Origin: Theropithecus gelada
Taxonomy: Eukaryota > Chordata > Mammalia > Primates > Cercopithecidae
Reading direction: 5' to 3'
Length of the DNA: 64,000 nucleotides
NCBI RefSeq assembly: GCF_003255815.1
Contig: NC_037670.1
Location: forward strand, 29,992,981 to 30,056,980
In this document: in pieces, positions 49,701 through 56,650 of the stretch
How positions within the stretch are numbered: position 1 is the stretch's first letter
Layout of the letters: each line of letters begins with the position of its first letter
Made by a program: the position numbers and the translations under genes
Notes under the pieces: generated by a model
Seen by the model: the letters and a program-made list of their open reading frames with translations, nothing else
Told to the model about the DNA's origin: nothing
Databases searched by the model: none

Positions 49701-52700
49701 GGATGCACCCGTGACACAGCCTCAGGAGGTTCTGATGACATGTGCCCAAGGTGGTCGGGGAACCGCTTGGTTTTATACATTTTAGGGAGACACGAGACAT
49801 CAATCAATACATTAGTTCCATCCAGAAAGGTGGAGACAGCTCAAAGCAAGGCCCCCCCCATTGGCGACTTCCAGGTCACATGTAGGTGAGAGAGAGATGG
49901 TTCCTTTCTTTGGAGTTTCTGATAAGTTTTTCCAGAAGAGGCAATCAGAATATGCATCTGTCTCCATGAGCTGACAGATGACTTTGAATAGAATGGGAGG
50001 CAGATTTGCCCTGAGCGGGGTTCCTAGCTTGAAGAGGCCCAACATATTTCCCTTTCACAGTCCATTGAATTGCTTTTGTACCTTTGTTGAAAACCAGTTA
50101 ACTATGTATGTGTGTCGTGGAAGGGTTTAAGGTAAGTAAACAAATTGCCTTTTTTTTTTTTTTTTTAATTTTTTTTTAATTTAAAGAGATGAGGTCTTGC
50201 TGTGTTGCCCAGGCTGATCTTAAACTCCTGAGCTCAAGTGGTCCTCCTTCCTTGGCTTCCCAAAGTACTGGGATTACAGGTATAAGCCACTGTGCCCAGC
50301 CATAAATTGCCATTTTTAAGGTTACTCTGTCTGCTATGTGGAGATAATAGATTGAAGTAGGCATGGATAGTAATAATGAAAATGGGAACTGGTATTTATT
50401 GTGTATTTTAGGGGAACTAGTATTTATTGTGTGTTTACTGTGCACCAAGCGCTGTGCCGCACCTTTGACATAGATTATCTTGAATCCTCAGAATGACTCA
50501 ATGAGTTACACACTGTTTTTTCACTTTACTGATGGGGCAGTGAGGCACACAATAACCTGCCCAAGGTCATTCCATTGGTAATTAGAGATGGGAATCAAAC
50601 TCAGGCCAGTCTGACTCTTGAGCAGCTCTTCTCAACTGGGCTTCTGTGGGAGACTTAATACGTAATGCCCTAAGGCCTCCATTGTCTATAATGAATTCTC
50701 CTCTTTCCCGTGCATCTGTAACAGTACTAACTATGTATCATTCTTGGGAGAACTGAGTAAAGAGCCACACAAATCATTTTCTGTAGATTTGGAACTCTTG
50801 CAGAGCCCTGCTTAAGAAAGGCTACTCCATGCTCTTGCTCATAATCACTGGAGTAACTGCAAGGTTCCGAAGAGATTAAGGTGGGTTGGATTTGGGGGAT
50901 GGCAGCAGGAACTGAGGGAAATGGAGAGACTGGATGGTGGTGGAGACACACAACTTGAGAGAGAGGTCAGGAATGACCTCCAGACCTCTGGCACGAGCAG
51001 CTGGTTGAATAGTGTTACCATTTACTAAGTTGAGAAACAACTGGGAAACTATAAATTTTTATGGTGGGATGGGATGGGGCTTCCATTTTATGATGATAGC
51101 TTTCATTTTCTATGTATTGACTGAGCTTGGGTAGCTTGAGATGCACAGTGCTATAACTTGGTTGTAGTTCATGATATGTGGTAGCCATGCAGGGCTGTAG
51201 TCAGACTCTCCCATCCTTTGCGGGGGTGGGGGGGTGGGGGGGGTGTGCATAGAACCAGCTGGAGTGTAATTTTCAATAGAGGACACTTACCTAAGAATTA
51301 GCACTCCCTGACTGTCTGCGATGATGGACTGTTCTATATCTATGCTGACCAGTGCTGTAGCCACTAGCTACATGTGGCTGTTTCAATTTTGACTAATTAA
51401 AATTGAATATTCAAATGTAACCATTCTAGGAAATATCTGTACCTTTGAAAGTATTAATATGTCTTAGTACTTTGGCAAGACAGGGTCTGCTGTATTTCAT
51501 ATGGTGTTTTACTATGTAACTTACTTACTTTGTACCTAATCTAATTGTGTCACGTTACCTATTTTTTTTTCTTCTTTCCAGCTATTAGGCAATTTTCTTC
51601 AGTGGTATGGCATTTTCTCAAATAAAACTCTACAAGAGTTATCAATAGATGGTTTATTAAATCGATATATTCTCATGGCTTTTCAGAATTCAGAATATGG
51701 AGATGACAGCATCAAAAAAGCCCAAAATGTGAGTTAAATGACATAGCGTAGGTTTTAAAGCATGTGAGTTAAAATGAATTAAGTTTTTGTTTGTTTGAAG
51801 AGGGATTTGAGAATTTCATGAAACCCCTTTGATTACTGGACTTGCATGTAAGGTTGACAGTTTGCCTACCCAGGTAGTTCCAAACCCCTACAGCTTTTTT
51901 TTACGTAAAAATGCATACTATTATATATATCTATCCATCTATATCCATATTTTATAGATATTAGTAAAAGTTTTAATATTTTGTAGGTATAAATGAAAGC
52001 TTTAATTTCAGGATAATAACCTTACTGTCTTAACCTCAGTCTGGGCCAACTCGACTCCCGTTGTCAGCATGCATGGATGCCTATTCATGGAATTATTGCG
52101 GGGGATGGGGGCACTGTGATTTCATTTTTATACCACTCATATTTTTACATCAAAAACTGCTGAAAAAGGAAACTTAGTTTATTTAGGCCATCCTAGAAGA
52201 CTGGAAAATGAAGCCGTTGGTTGTCAGTTTTACGTTACTAATTTACTCAAATATTGGACAGATTTTCTTTTGCTTTGAGTGCCTAACCCATTGGTTGGGG
52301 TAAAAATTCAGGTATATTGGTTTAGTTAACGTAGGAAGTCAGATTTAAAAGAATATTTCTTCAGAGTAATTGCTGTAGCTCAGAAGCATATCTTCTGGTG
52401 AAATACATTTATACCCGTTATCTAGACTTCGCTTTTAATAGTTTAATTTCTGTCTTAACTATTTTATTTTACATCTTTCTTCTCCACAGGTAATCAATTG
52501 TTTCCCCAAACAATGGTTCATGAATCTGAAAGGAGAAAGGACTATTTCTCAGTTAGAAAACTTTTGCCGATACCTTGTACACTTAGCAGATACAATTTAT
52601 AGAAACAGTATTGGGTGCTCTGATGTGGAAAAAAGAAATGCAAGGTAATTTTGTAATTAATGAAATGGTAATCTAGAGTTGTTTTAGTTGCCAGATTTAG

Positions 52701-55090
52701 TATTAAAATGTTTTAAGTAGAAATATTTATATTTTAGTTTAAATTGTATGTTCACTTAGTATTATAAACCTACCAAAAATGCACATAATTTTTCGTTTTT
52801 GCAGTTTTTACTTTATCTTTTTTCAGTATATTATTTATGAAGATACTAAGGAAAGACTTCTGGTAAGGACCAGCCCCTCAGGGGAGTGAATCAATGGTGG
52901 TTTTCTCTGTCTCCCTCTTTGAAGAATTAGAGAGGTCTCAGACTCTCTTGTTTGGAGTTTCATTATACAGATGTAAATTCAAGGTTATCTCCCAATTTGG
53001 GGAAATTTTTTGTTTTAATCCATATTATGAACTAGAGGTTATCACTAATGGCTTTTTGGGAGCAACTTATTTCTAATTTTTATCAAGGGTTGTAAGAAAA
53101 GAGTGAATGAACCATTAGCCTTTCTGTGGACATTAATTACGGATATTCAGGTAATTCTGGGATAAATCTCTAGCATAAAAAGTAAATAATAGCACTAGGG
53201 CAGTTTGAAGGAATTGTCTTTTTAAATTTTTAATTTCATATATCTTTGTAATGTCAAAGTTTCATTTTTGTTTAGATCACACCATTAGTCATACCCCTAT
53301 AACAAAACCTTCCGTTCCCTCATTCCCCTTTCTTGAAAACAGACCTTATTTTCCTGCAAGAAAATTGGATATTTTTTCCACAATAAAATTAAAGTAGCTA
53401 TTAAAGATTTTAGGCTGGGCGCGGTGGCTCACGCCTATAATCCCAGCACTTTGGGAGGCTGAGGCAGGCGGATCACGAGGTCAGGAGATCGAGACCATCC
53501 TGACCAATATGGTGAATCCCCGTTTCTACTAAAAATACAAAAATTAGGTGGGCGTGGTGGTGCATGTCTGTAGTCCCCCCTACTTGGGAGCCTGAGGCAG
53601 GGGAATTGCTTGAACCTGGGAGGCAGAGGTTGTAGTGAGCTGAGATTGTGCCACTGTACTCCAGCCTGGCGAAAGAGCAAGACTCCATCTCAAAAAACAA
53701 CAAAAAAGATTTTAATGGTAAAATTCTTTGGCAGGTTTTGATTGATTTGATTTTGTTCTTAGTGTGTGCCATTTTGTTATTTGTTGGCACTAACATTTTT
53801 TCTCAGTGTGTTGTTTTCTACTAGATAAGTTTTATCACATTTTAAACTTTGATTTACATACATTTAACAGTGTTTCTGTTTGGGAGTTAACAAATAGTGT
53901 TTACTTTTCTACAGAAAAGAACTTTAACAGCTGTGTAAGCACCTGCTTTGTGCAATGCATATAAAGCAGGTTTCACGTGGGTTGCCAAGTTTTGCAAATT
54001 CTAATTCTTCCCTAATAGGTGCTTACTACAATTCTATAGAAGAGATGAGACAATTACTAATGTCATATTATGTCTTGTTTCTTATGAGTGGTTTAAGCTA
54101 ACTGTTAAAACAGTCATTCTTAAAGTGTGGTCCCTAGACCAGCAGTATCAGCATGATACTGGGAGTTTGATAGACTTGCAAGTTCTCAGGCCCCACTGTG
54201 GGCCTACTGAATAGAACTCTTGGGGTGGGGCCAGGGATGATCTGCATTTCAGCAATTCTCTAGGTAATTCTAATGTGTTCTAAAATTTGAGGATTACTTC
54301 CTAATAAGAAAGCAGAATGCCTTCTAGCTGGGGTGATAAGGAAAGTCAGATTATACTTTATTTAGTGAATTTTGGTGGAGTGGAAGTTACGCTGGATCTT
54401 GATGGATTAGTGATGAAAAGACACAAATACCCTTTGTGTTCCAGGTATATGCTGAAAGAGCCAGGACTCTTGTTTGAGAAGGAATGGGAGACAGGCCTCT
54501 GAAGTAGTTTGAAAACAGATTGCTTTCTTTTCTTTCGCAATATTAATGAAACTCATTGATCTCAATGAATTTTGTTTTTTGTTTTTTTAAATGGGTCCCC
54601 TGTCTCTGGGCTAGTCATTTAAACATATGTAAGTTTTGTTTTATATGGATAAATGTAAACTTTTTTTTTTCTTTTTTTAAATTTTAGTAGAGACGGGGTT
54701 TCACCATGTTGGCCAGGCTGGTCTTGAACTCCTGAGCTCAGGTGATCCACACGCCTCAGCCTCCCAAAGTGCTGGGATTACAAGCGTGAGCCACCGCGCC
54801 CAGGCTTTTTTTTTTTTCCTACGTGCTGTAGCTTGTATATCTATTTCCCTTCTTTGAAAATGTGTGCTTGGAAAAATTGATTGCAGAAGGTCTAAAATAG
54901 CCATGAAATCAGTAGCAAATTTTCTCTTAGATGTACTAATTAATGAGATGCTGCTATATGTTTTTCTTTTAGGGAAAACATAAAACAGATAGTAAAACTC
55001 CTTGCAAGTGTTCGAGCTTTGGATCATGCTATGTCTGTTGCAAGTGACCACAATGTGAAAGAATTTAAGTCTTTGATTGAAGGAAAATAG
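18043..55090 (+). CDS. PAXBP1: PAXBP1 (GCFC1), complete gene, 18 coding exons, 917 aa
   Basis: I recognise the PAX3/PAX7-binding protein (GCFC1, C21orf66). It is a nuclear adaptor known to link PAX3/PAX7 to a WDR5-containing H3K4 methyltransferase complex in muscle precursors, and is related to GCFC-domain proteins such as plant ILP1. Exons at the coordinates listed below join to 2,754 nt, 917 codons plus TAG, the human length. Every junction keeps frame and every intron is GT-AG (U2 type). Layout: residues 1-114 basic start then Pro/Gly/Glu-rich and disordered; 115-325 charged with KK/RK clusters and acidic runs (DEDDDEKRR); 326-397 Tyr/Ser-rich; about 385-470 likely coiled coil; about 575-910 GCFC-type helical C-terminal domain. 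The start is the first in-frame ATG after a CpG-island promoter. No frameshift or premature stop was seen, so the gene looks functional. Confidence 0.97.
18890..18960 (+). mobile_element. MIR fragment in PAXBP1 intron 1
   Basis: GTGACCTTGGGCCAGTCCCTT and GCCTCAGTTTACCCATAAAA match the MIR core. The rest of intron 1 (18386-19795) shows nothing recognised. Confidence 0.75.
19796..19924 (+). CDS. PAXBP1: PAXBP1 coding exon 2 (aa 115-157)
   Basis: Lysine-rich (EEVFKVKKSSYSKKIVKLLK). Acceptor TTTTTAAG, donor GTAAGT. 129 nt, phase 1 to 1. Confidence 0.96.
19925..21344. other. PAXBP1 intron 2, first part, nothing recognised
   Basis: No repeat or exon is recognised. Confidence 0.4.
21345..21700 (-). 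mobile_element. MaLR LTR (MST/MLT-type) in intron 2
   Basis: CTGGGTAATTTATAAACAAT, TACAGTTCTGGAGGCTGGGA and CTCAAACCATAGG, in the order of a reversed MaLR LTR. Confidence 0.75.
21896..22250 (-). mobile_element. MaLR LTR (MSTA/THE1-type) in intron 2
   Basis: Near full-length reversed LTR: GATAAAGACATACCCAAGAC, GGCCTCAGAATCATGGCAGG, CTCGTGAGACTTATTCACTG, GGGGACACAGCCAAACCATA. No internal genes. Confidence 0.9.
22251..23604. other. PAXBP1 intron 2, middle part, nothing recognised
   Basis: No repeat or exon is recognised. Confidence 0.4.
23605..23900 (-). mobile_element. Alu SINE in intron 2
   Basis: Reverse-complement Alu from TTTTTGAGATGGAATCTCATT to GTGAGCCATCATGCCTTGCC. Confidence 0.93.
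23901..24863. other. PAXBP1 intron 2, later part, nothing recognised
   Basis: Only a short poly(A) run near 24033 stands out. Confidence 0.4.
24881..25184 (+). mobile_element. Young AluY (Old World monkey type) in intron 2
   Basis: Forward AluY with GGCTCAAGCCT, GGCGTAAACCCGGGAGG and GAGATCCGGCCACTGC. The target-site duplication AAAAGAGGTACAAGCAG is perfect (24864-24880 and 25185-25201). The tail is nearly pure A. Confidence 0.96.
25538..25714 (+). CDS. PAXBP1: PAXBP1 coding exon 3 (aa 158-216)
   Basis: Acidic segment (GEDEMDMESEKEEEKPK). Acceptor AATTTAG, donor GTGTGT. The frame stays open 24 codons into the intron (stop at 25786-25788). Confidence 0.95.
26055..26369 (-). mobile_element. 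Alu SINE (AluS-like) in intron 3
   Basis: Reverse-complement Alu with a (GTTTT)n-rich tail side, ending CACTGCACCCGGCC. Confidence 0.94.
26550..26960 (+). mobile_element. Old L1M/HAL1-like 3' end in intron 3
   Basis: ACTAGTGGGAGTCTAATTTG, CTTTGGCAATATGAATC, GACCCAGTAATTTAATATCT and GGATATTATGTAGCTGTTA follow the order of old L1 3' ends. Confidence 0.65.
27127..27388 (-). mobile_element. Alu SINE with internal deletion, intron 3
   Basis: Reverse-complement Alu. GACCTCAGG runs straight into TGTGAGCCACCGTGCCCGGC, so the GATCCGCC...GGGATTACAGG block is missing. Confidence 0.92.
27708..27929 (+). CDS. PAXBP1: PAXBP1 coding exon 4 (aa 217-290)
   Basis: Encodes EIPDAAFIHAARKKRQMARE and an acidic run followed by KRR. 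Acceptor TTTCTAG, donor GTAACT. An Alu begins only 38 bp after it. Confidence 0.96.
27968..28269 (-). mobile_element. Old Alu in intron 4
   Basis: Reverse-complement AluJ-like copy with several gaps, ending GAGCCACCATGCCTGGCC. Confidence 0.9.
28395..28560 (-). mobile_element. MIR fragment in intron 4
   Basis: TTTATTGAACATTTATTGTG, then CAGAGGTTAAGAAACACATCC, the MIR core in reverse. Confidence 0.65.
28773..28876 (+). CDS. PAXBP1: PAXBP1 coding exon 5 (aa 291-325)
   Basis: Encodes IEGSDDDALVTGEQDEELSR. Acceptor GCTGTAG, donor GTAAGA after CCT CAG. Phase 0 at the end. Confidence 0.96.
28973..28998. repeat. (CA)n microsatellite in intron 5
   Basis: About a dozen CA units with one CG interruption. 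Confidence 0.9.
29072..29258 (+). mobile_element. MER5A-like hAT MITE in intron 5
   Basis: TTTCTCAAAGTGGTCC ... AGCATCGGCATCACCTGG ... TAAAGTTTGAGAACCGTTG match MER5A throughout. Confidence 0.85.
29500..29660 (+). mobile_element. MIR-like fragment in intron 5
   Basis: GATTCTGTGACCATGGGCAAGG and neighbouring words follow the MIR core with many changes. Confidence 0.55.
29883..30100 (+). CDS. PAXBP1: PAXBP1 coding exon 6 (aa 326-397 +2 nt)
   Basis: Tyr/Ser-rich: YYQNTYQTMPYSSSYGIPYS. Ends VKKQLKD with a split Arg codon. Acceptor TTTTCTAG, donor GTAGGG. Confidence 0.96.
30101..30607. other. PAXBP1 intron 6, nothing recognised
   Basis: 507 bp without a named repeat. Confidence 0.5.
30608..30797 (+). 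CDS. PAXBP1: PAXBP1 coding exon 7 (aa 398-461)
   Basis: Encodes LDSMKELHKTNRQQHEKHLQ and YVQDLLECFSEK, a likely coiled-coil stretch. Donor GTAAGA. Confidence 0.96.
30798..34518. other. PAXBP1 intron 7, largely repeat-free
   Basis: 3.7 kb with no Alu and no named repeat visible, unlike the rest of the window. A three-unit imperfect tandem (CTTCCTGATGGTTCTTT type) lies at about 31733-31782. Confidence 0.5.
34519..34642 (+). CDS. PAXBP1: PAXBP1 coding exon 8 (aa 462-502)
   Basis: Encodes VPLINELESAIHQLYKQRAS and a Ser-rich end. The donor is A/GTCAGT, weaker than the other donors of the gene. Confidence 0.93.
35470..35615 (+). mobile_element. MER5-like hAT fragment in intron 8
   Basis: CAGCATTTCTCAAATGG ... 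GCATCACAATTACCTG ... AACAACCTTTCCAGGTGAT, a diverged MER5-type order. The rest of intron 8 up to 36670 shows nothing recognised. Confidence 0.6.
36671..36960 (+). mobile_element. Alu SINE (AluS-like) in intron 8
   Basis: Forward Alu with a left-arm gap (GCCGAGGTGGAGTTGGAGACC) and an (AAAT)n end. Confidence 0.93.
36961..38384. other. PAXBP1 intron 8, last part
   Basis: An (AAAT)n microsatellite lies at 37738-37776. Nothing else is recognised. Confidence 0.6.
38385..38484 (+). CDS. PAXBP1: PAXBP1 coding exon 9 (aa 503-535 +2 nt)
   Basis: Encodes KALMAPNLDSFGRDRALYQE and a basic helix. Only 87 bp of intron separate it from exon 10. Confidence 0.96.
38572..38687 (+). CDS. PAXBP1: PAXBP1 coding exon 10 (aa 536-574)
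   Basis: Encodes TRRRQAREQTGKMADHLEGL then SSDDEETSTD, an acidic Ser-rich patch that looks like a CK2-type target. Donor GTTAGA. Confidence 0.95.
38688..40111. other. PAXBP1 intron 10, first part, nothing recognised
   Basis: Possible weak L1-like words near 39300-39680 are too diverged to call. Confidence 0.4.
40112..40418 (+). mobile_element. Alu SINE (AluS-like) in intron 10
   Basis: Forward Alu from GGTCCAGCACGATGGCTCAC to an A tail with one C. A short CTTATTCT duplication flanks it. Confidence 0.94.
40904..41103 (+). CDS. PAXBP1: PAXBP1 coding exon 11 (aa 575-641)
   Basis: Encodes DCIKSQFEAWRSKYYTSYKD and LPKLFNPLIRLQLLTWTPLE, the start of the conserved GCFC-type domain. Donor GTGAGT. 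Confidence 0.96.
41503..41800 (+). mobile_element. Old Alu (AluJ-like) in intron 11
   Basis: Forward Alu with old-subfamily words (GGTTCAAGACCAGTCTGGG-like) and an A tail. Confidence 0.91.
41859..42167 (+). mobile_element. AluY in intron 11
   Basis: Forward AluY (GGCTCAAGCCT, GAGACAGGCGGATCACGAGG). Imperfect flanking repeat AAAGGGAGTGGG / AAAGGGAGGGGG. Confidence 0.94.
42688..44110 (-). mobile_element. 5'-truncated L1 (L1P-type) in intron 11
   Basis: The minus strand encodes the C-terminal part of L1 ORF2 in broken frames (SKLTQEQKPKHHMFS; EYYAAIKRNEVMSFAGTW) followed by the 3' UTR. The 5' part is missing and the reverse transcriptase core is not intact. Its left edge ends about 117 bp before exon 12. 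Confidence 0.93.
44227..44371 (+). CDS. PAXBP1: PAXBP1 coding exon 12 (aa 642-689)
   Basis: Encodes AKCRDFENMLWFESLLFYGC and PTIVEKVILPKLT. Acceptor TCTTTTAG, donor GTAAAT. Confidence 0.96.
44372..45029. other. PAXBP1 intron 12, nothing recognised
   Basis: 658 bp without a named repeat. Confidence 0.5.
45030..45151 (+). CDS. PAXBP1: PAXBP1 coding exon 13 (aa 690-730)
   Basis: Encodes VIAENMWDPFSTTQTSRMVG. Acceptor TTAACAG, donor GTAATT. Confidence 0.96.
45535..45775. mobile_element. hAT-type DNA transposon fragment in intron 13 (name uncertain)
   Basis: The ends CTTGTCCAACCCATGGCCC and GAAGCCAAAAGATTGGGCA with GTGGCCCA motifs match a common human hAT-type MITE I recall but cannot name. The rest of intron 13 is unrecognised. 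Confidence 0.6.
46175..46251 (+). CDS. PAXBP1: PAXBP1 coding exon 14 (aa 731-755 +2 nt)
   Basis: Encodes VYLKALLLRMRRTLDDDVFM. Acceptor CTCTTAG, donor GTAAGT. Confidence 0.96.
46612..46678 (+). CDS. PAXBP1: PAXBP1 coding exon 15 (aa 756-778)
   Basis: The smallest exon (67 nt): VLENKNSGPYLFFQRQFWSS. Acceptor TTACTTAG, donor GTACGT. Confidence 0.96.
46951..47229. mobile_element. MER2-like Tigger MITE, both ends present, intron 15
   Basis: Starts CAGTAGTCCTCCCCATATCC and ends GATAAGGAGGACTGCTG, its imperfect inverse. The body words GATAAAGTTTAATTTATAAA and ATTAGGCACAGTAAG fit MER2-type elements. Confidence 0.85.
47619..47919 (+). mobile_element. Young AluY (Old World monkey type) in intron 15
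   Basis: Carries the same diagnostic words as the copy at 24881. Target-site duplication GAAATACTTTGGTCCTTA / GAAATACTTTGGTCTTTA, one mismatch in 18. Confidence 0.95.
47985..48284 (-). mobile_element. Old L1M piece 1 in intron 15
   Basis: AAGGTATGATTTACATACAG and AAATTCACTCTCTTTAGTG are L1M 3'-end words in reverse. The element resumes at 48920 and again at 50060. Confidence 0.8.
48285..48919. mobile_element. Solitary LTR inserted in the old L1
   Basis: About 635 bp interrupt the L1 between GGATTGTTTA and TTTCCAATTTGG. The LTR-like content includes an AATAAATTTATGTGTC signal near 48820 and ends GGCCCTAACA. Probably + orientation. The family is not identified; it shares CTTCTCCTGCCCTCCTGTC with the LTR at 13691. 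Confidence 0.65.
48920..49632 (-). mobile_element. Old L1M piece 2 in intron 15
   Basis: ORF2-derived words in reverse (CTCATTGTGGTTTTCATTTG, AAGAAATCTTTGCCTAACTTG, GGTGAAATGTCTTCAGATC). Frames are broken. Confidence 0.88.
49637..50059 (-). mobile_element. Solitary ERV class I-like LTR in the old L1
   Basis: A 423-bp unit read on the minus strand: starts TGTGAAAGGGAAATATG, has a TATAAAACC box and an AATAAACTTTC signal, and ends near CATGTTCA. A 4-bp duplication GTCC (49633-49636, 50060-50063) flanks it. No genes remain. Confidence 0.8.
50060..50115 (-). mobile_element. Old L1M piece 3 in intron 15
   Basis: TCCATTGAATTGCTTTTGTACC continues directly from the L1 text broken at 49632. Confidence 0.75.
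50150..50302 (-). mobile_element. Alu monomer (FRAM/AluJ-like) in intron 15
   Basis: A T-rich tail side, then GAGATGAGGTCTTGCTGTGTTG to AAGCCACTGTGCCCAGCC; one arm only. Confidence 0.85.
50385..50640 (-). mobile_element. MIR, nearly full length, intron 15
   Basis: TTTACTGTGCACCAAGCGCTGTG, GGGGCAGTGAGGCACACAATAA and TGCCCAAGGTCATTCC follow the MIR consensus in reverse. Confidence 0.85.
51221..51243 (+). repeat. G-rich run, possible G-quadruplex, intron 15
   Basis: Three long G blocks separated by single T bases (GGGGGTGGGGGGGTGGGGGG) on the coding strand. Confidence 0.85.
51325..51480. mobile_element. MER3-like hAT fragment, intron 15 (tentative)
   Basis: AGCCACTAGCTACATGTGGCTG resembles the end of MER3-type elements. 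The remainder is too diverged. Confidence 0.5.
51582..51728 (+). CDS. PAXBP1: PAXBP1 coding exon 16 (aa 779-827)
   Basis: Encodes LLGNFLQWYGIFSNKTLQEL. Follows a strong tract TTTCTTCTTTCCAG; donor GTGAGT. Confidence 0.96.
51729..52489. other. PAXBP1 intron 16, nothing recognised
   Basis: 761 bp without a named repeat. Confidence 0.5.
52490..52644 (+). CDS. PAXBP1: PAXBP1 coding exon 17 (aa 828-878 +2 nt)
   Basis: Encodes VINCFPKQWFMNLKGERTIS. Acceptor TCTCCACAG, donor GTAATT. Confidence 0.96.
53413..53708 (+). mobile_element. Alu SINE in intron 17
   Basis: Forward Alu from GGCTGGGCGCGGTGGCTCAC, with the flanking duplication AAAGATTTTA. Intron 17 before it (52645-53412) shows nothing recognised. 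Confidence 0.94.
54112..54305 (+). mobile_element. MER5A-like hAT MITE in intron 17
   Basis: CAGTCATTCTTAAAGTGTGG, CCTACTGAATAGAACTCTTGG, and GAGGATTACTTCC at the end follow MER5A. Confidence 0.85.
54661..54805 (-). mobile_element. Partial Alu in intron 17
   Basis: Reverse-complement left-arm portion from TAGTAGAGACGGGGTTTCACC to GAGCCACCGCGCCCAGGC, about 165 bp before exon 18. Confidence 0.92.
54973..55090 (+). CDS. PAXBP1: PAXBP1 last coding exon 18 (aa 879-917)
   Basis: Encodes ENIKQIVKLLASVRALDHAM and ends KSLIEGK then TAG at 55088-55090. Acceptor TTCTTTTAG. Confidence 0.97.
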
Positions 55091-56200
55091 ATCTGTGAGA
55101 CTGAAAAACCTATTTGCTTGATTACCATTCCCAATGTGTAAATTTTGTATATATGTAAAGTTTCTTAAACTGTAAAATAGCGATTCTTGTTTTAATACAA
55201 AAAACATTATATTCAATACTGTGTCCTTAAATGATATTTCTTCAGAATGAAAGGAATTCAGATTATTTCTAGGAGTCTATGAATGTTTACTGCCTGTCAT
55301 ACTTTGTTTACAGAAGTATTTTGTATGGTCATTTAAATTAACCCTCTCAGTTAATTGTCCCCTGTAAACGATGTGTGCAGTGTAAATTGTGTAATTATGC
55401 ATATATATATTTATACCACCATGGATTTACTTTCACACTGGAAATTTGTGGTGTTTTTCTACAGAGGAAGCCTTTTAACAGCAGAAAATTATCCGGTAGC
55501 AAATTGTCTTAGGGAAATTACTACACTGTTGTAACAAAAGGGCTGGCAAGTGACTAAATGTTCATTACCTTTTGGTTAGCGTTGCTATCACTGTAGCTGT
55601 GCTGCCTTAACATTGAGAGTTGAGTTGTGGACTTAGTCGTTGAGTGAATGTTGAACTTTTTTCCTCGAATCAGCGTTAGAGTCAAATGTGGGTTTAATGT
55701 GAATGCTAAATGATATATGCAACATACTTTCAAATGGAACATAGAAATTTCACTTTTGAGAATAATAAACCCACAACCTAATTGCATGGTTTTGGGCTGA
55801 CCGTCCTGTCTCATTCATGATTTTACTCCCTGCCCAGCTTGCACATACATGCATTTGAATTTTAGTAGTCTGTCATATTTAAAATCCCACATATGTGAGT
55901 TAAATATGCAATAAAGAATACGCCTTGCTGATTAGCCACACCCAGGCAATTTAATATCCATGGTCTTCTATAATGTTTATATCACATTGTAAATATTCAA
56001 AGAACTTGTTTTAAAGTTTATGCTTTCTGATTCTGTGATTTTCAAAAGAGGAATTTTTTGGAAATTAAGGACTATCGTTTGATAATTATATATGTAATTA
56101 AGCTTTAGCCAAGCATTAAATTAATTTTTAAATATATCCTTTTTTGTATTTTCCTGATGATGACTAAGTTTGCAGCATTTCAAATGACTAATAAAGTGGG
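55091..56200 (+). other. PAXBP1: PAXBP1 3' UTR (end uncertain)
   Basis: AATAAA signals lie at 55764-55769, 55910-55915 and 56190-56195, so several 3' ends are possible. No repeat interrupts it. Confidence 0.75.
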
Positions 56201-56307
56201 ACTATGAGCAGGCCCATGTGTACCCTTGATCAGAACATAATATGCAGAACAGTGTCATGCACTCTATTTCCTCTGTTAATTTTATCTTATCCCTACATCT
56301 TTGTATT

Positions 56308-56650
56308 AGTTCATTCTCAGGCTGCTATAGGGACATACCCAAGACTAGGTAATTTATGAAGCGGTTTAATTGACTCACAGTTCTGCATGGGTGGGAAGGC
56401 CTCAGGAAACTTACAATCATGACGAAAGGCACATCTTCACAGGGTGGCAACAGAAAGAATGAGTGTCGAGGGAAGGGGGAAGCCCCTTATAAAACTATGA
56501 GATTTCATGAGAACTCACTAGCAGGAGAACAGCATGGCAGAAACCACCTGCCATGATTCAGCTATCTCCACCTGGTCCTGCCCTTGACATGTGGGGATTA
56601 TTACAATTCAAGGTGCGACTGGGTTGGGAAACAGCCAAACCAAAACAGTA
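56308..56650 (-). mobile_element. MaLR LTR (MST-type)
   Basis: Reversed LTR: GGGACATACCCAAGACTAGG, CTCAGGAAACTTACAATCATG, CATGAGAACTCACTAGCAGG, AACAGCCAAACC. No genes. Confidence 0.85.
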
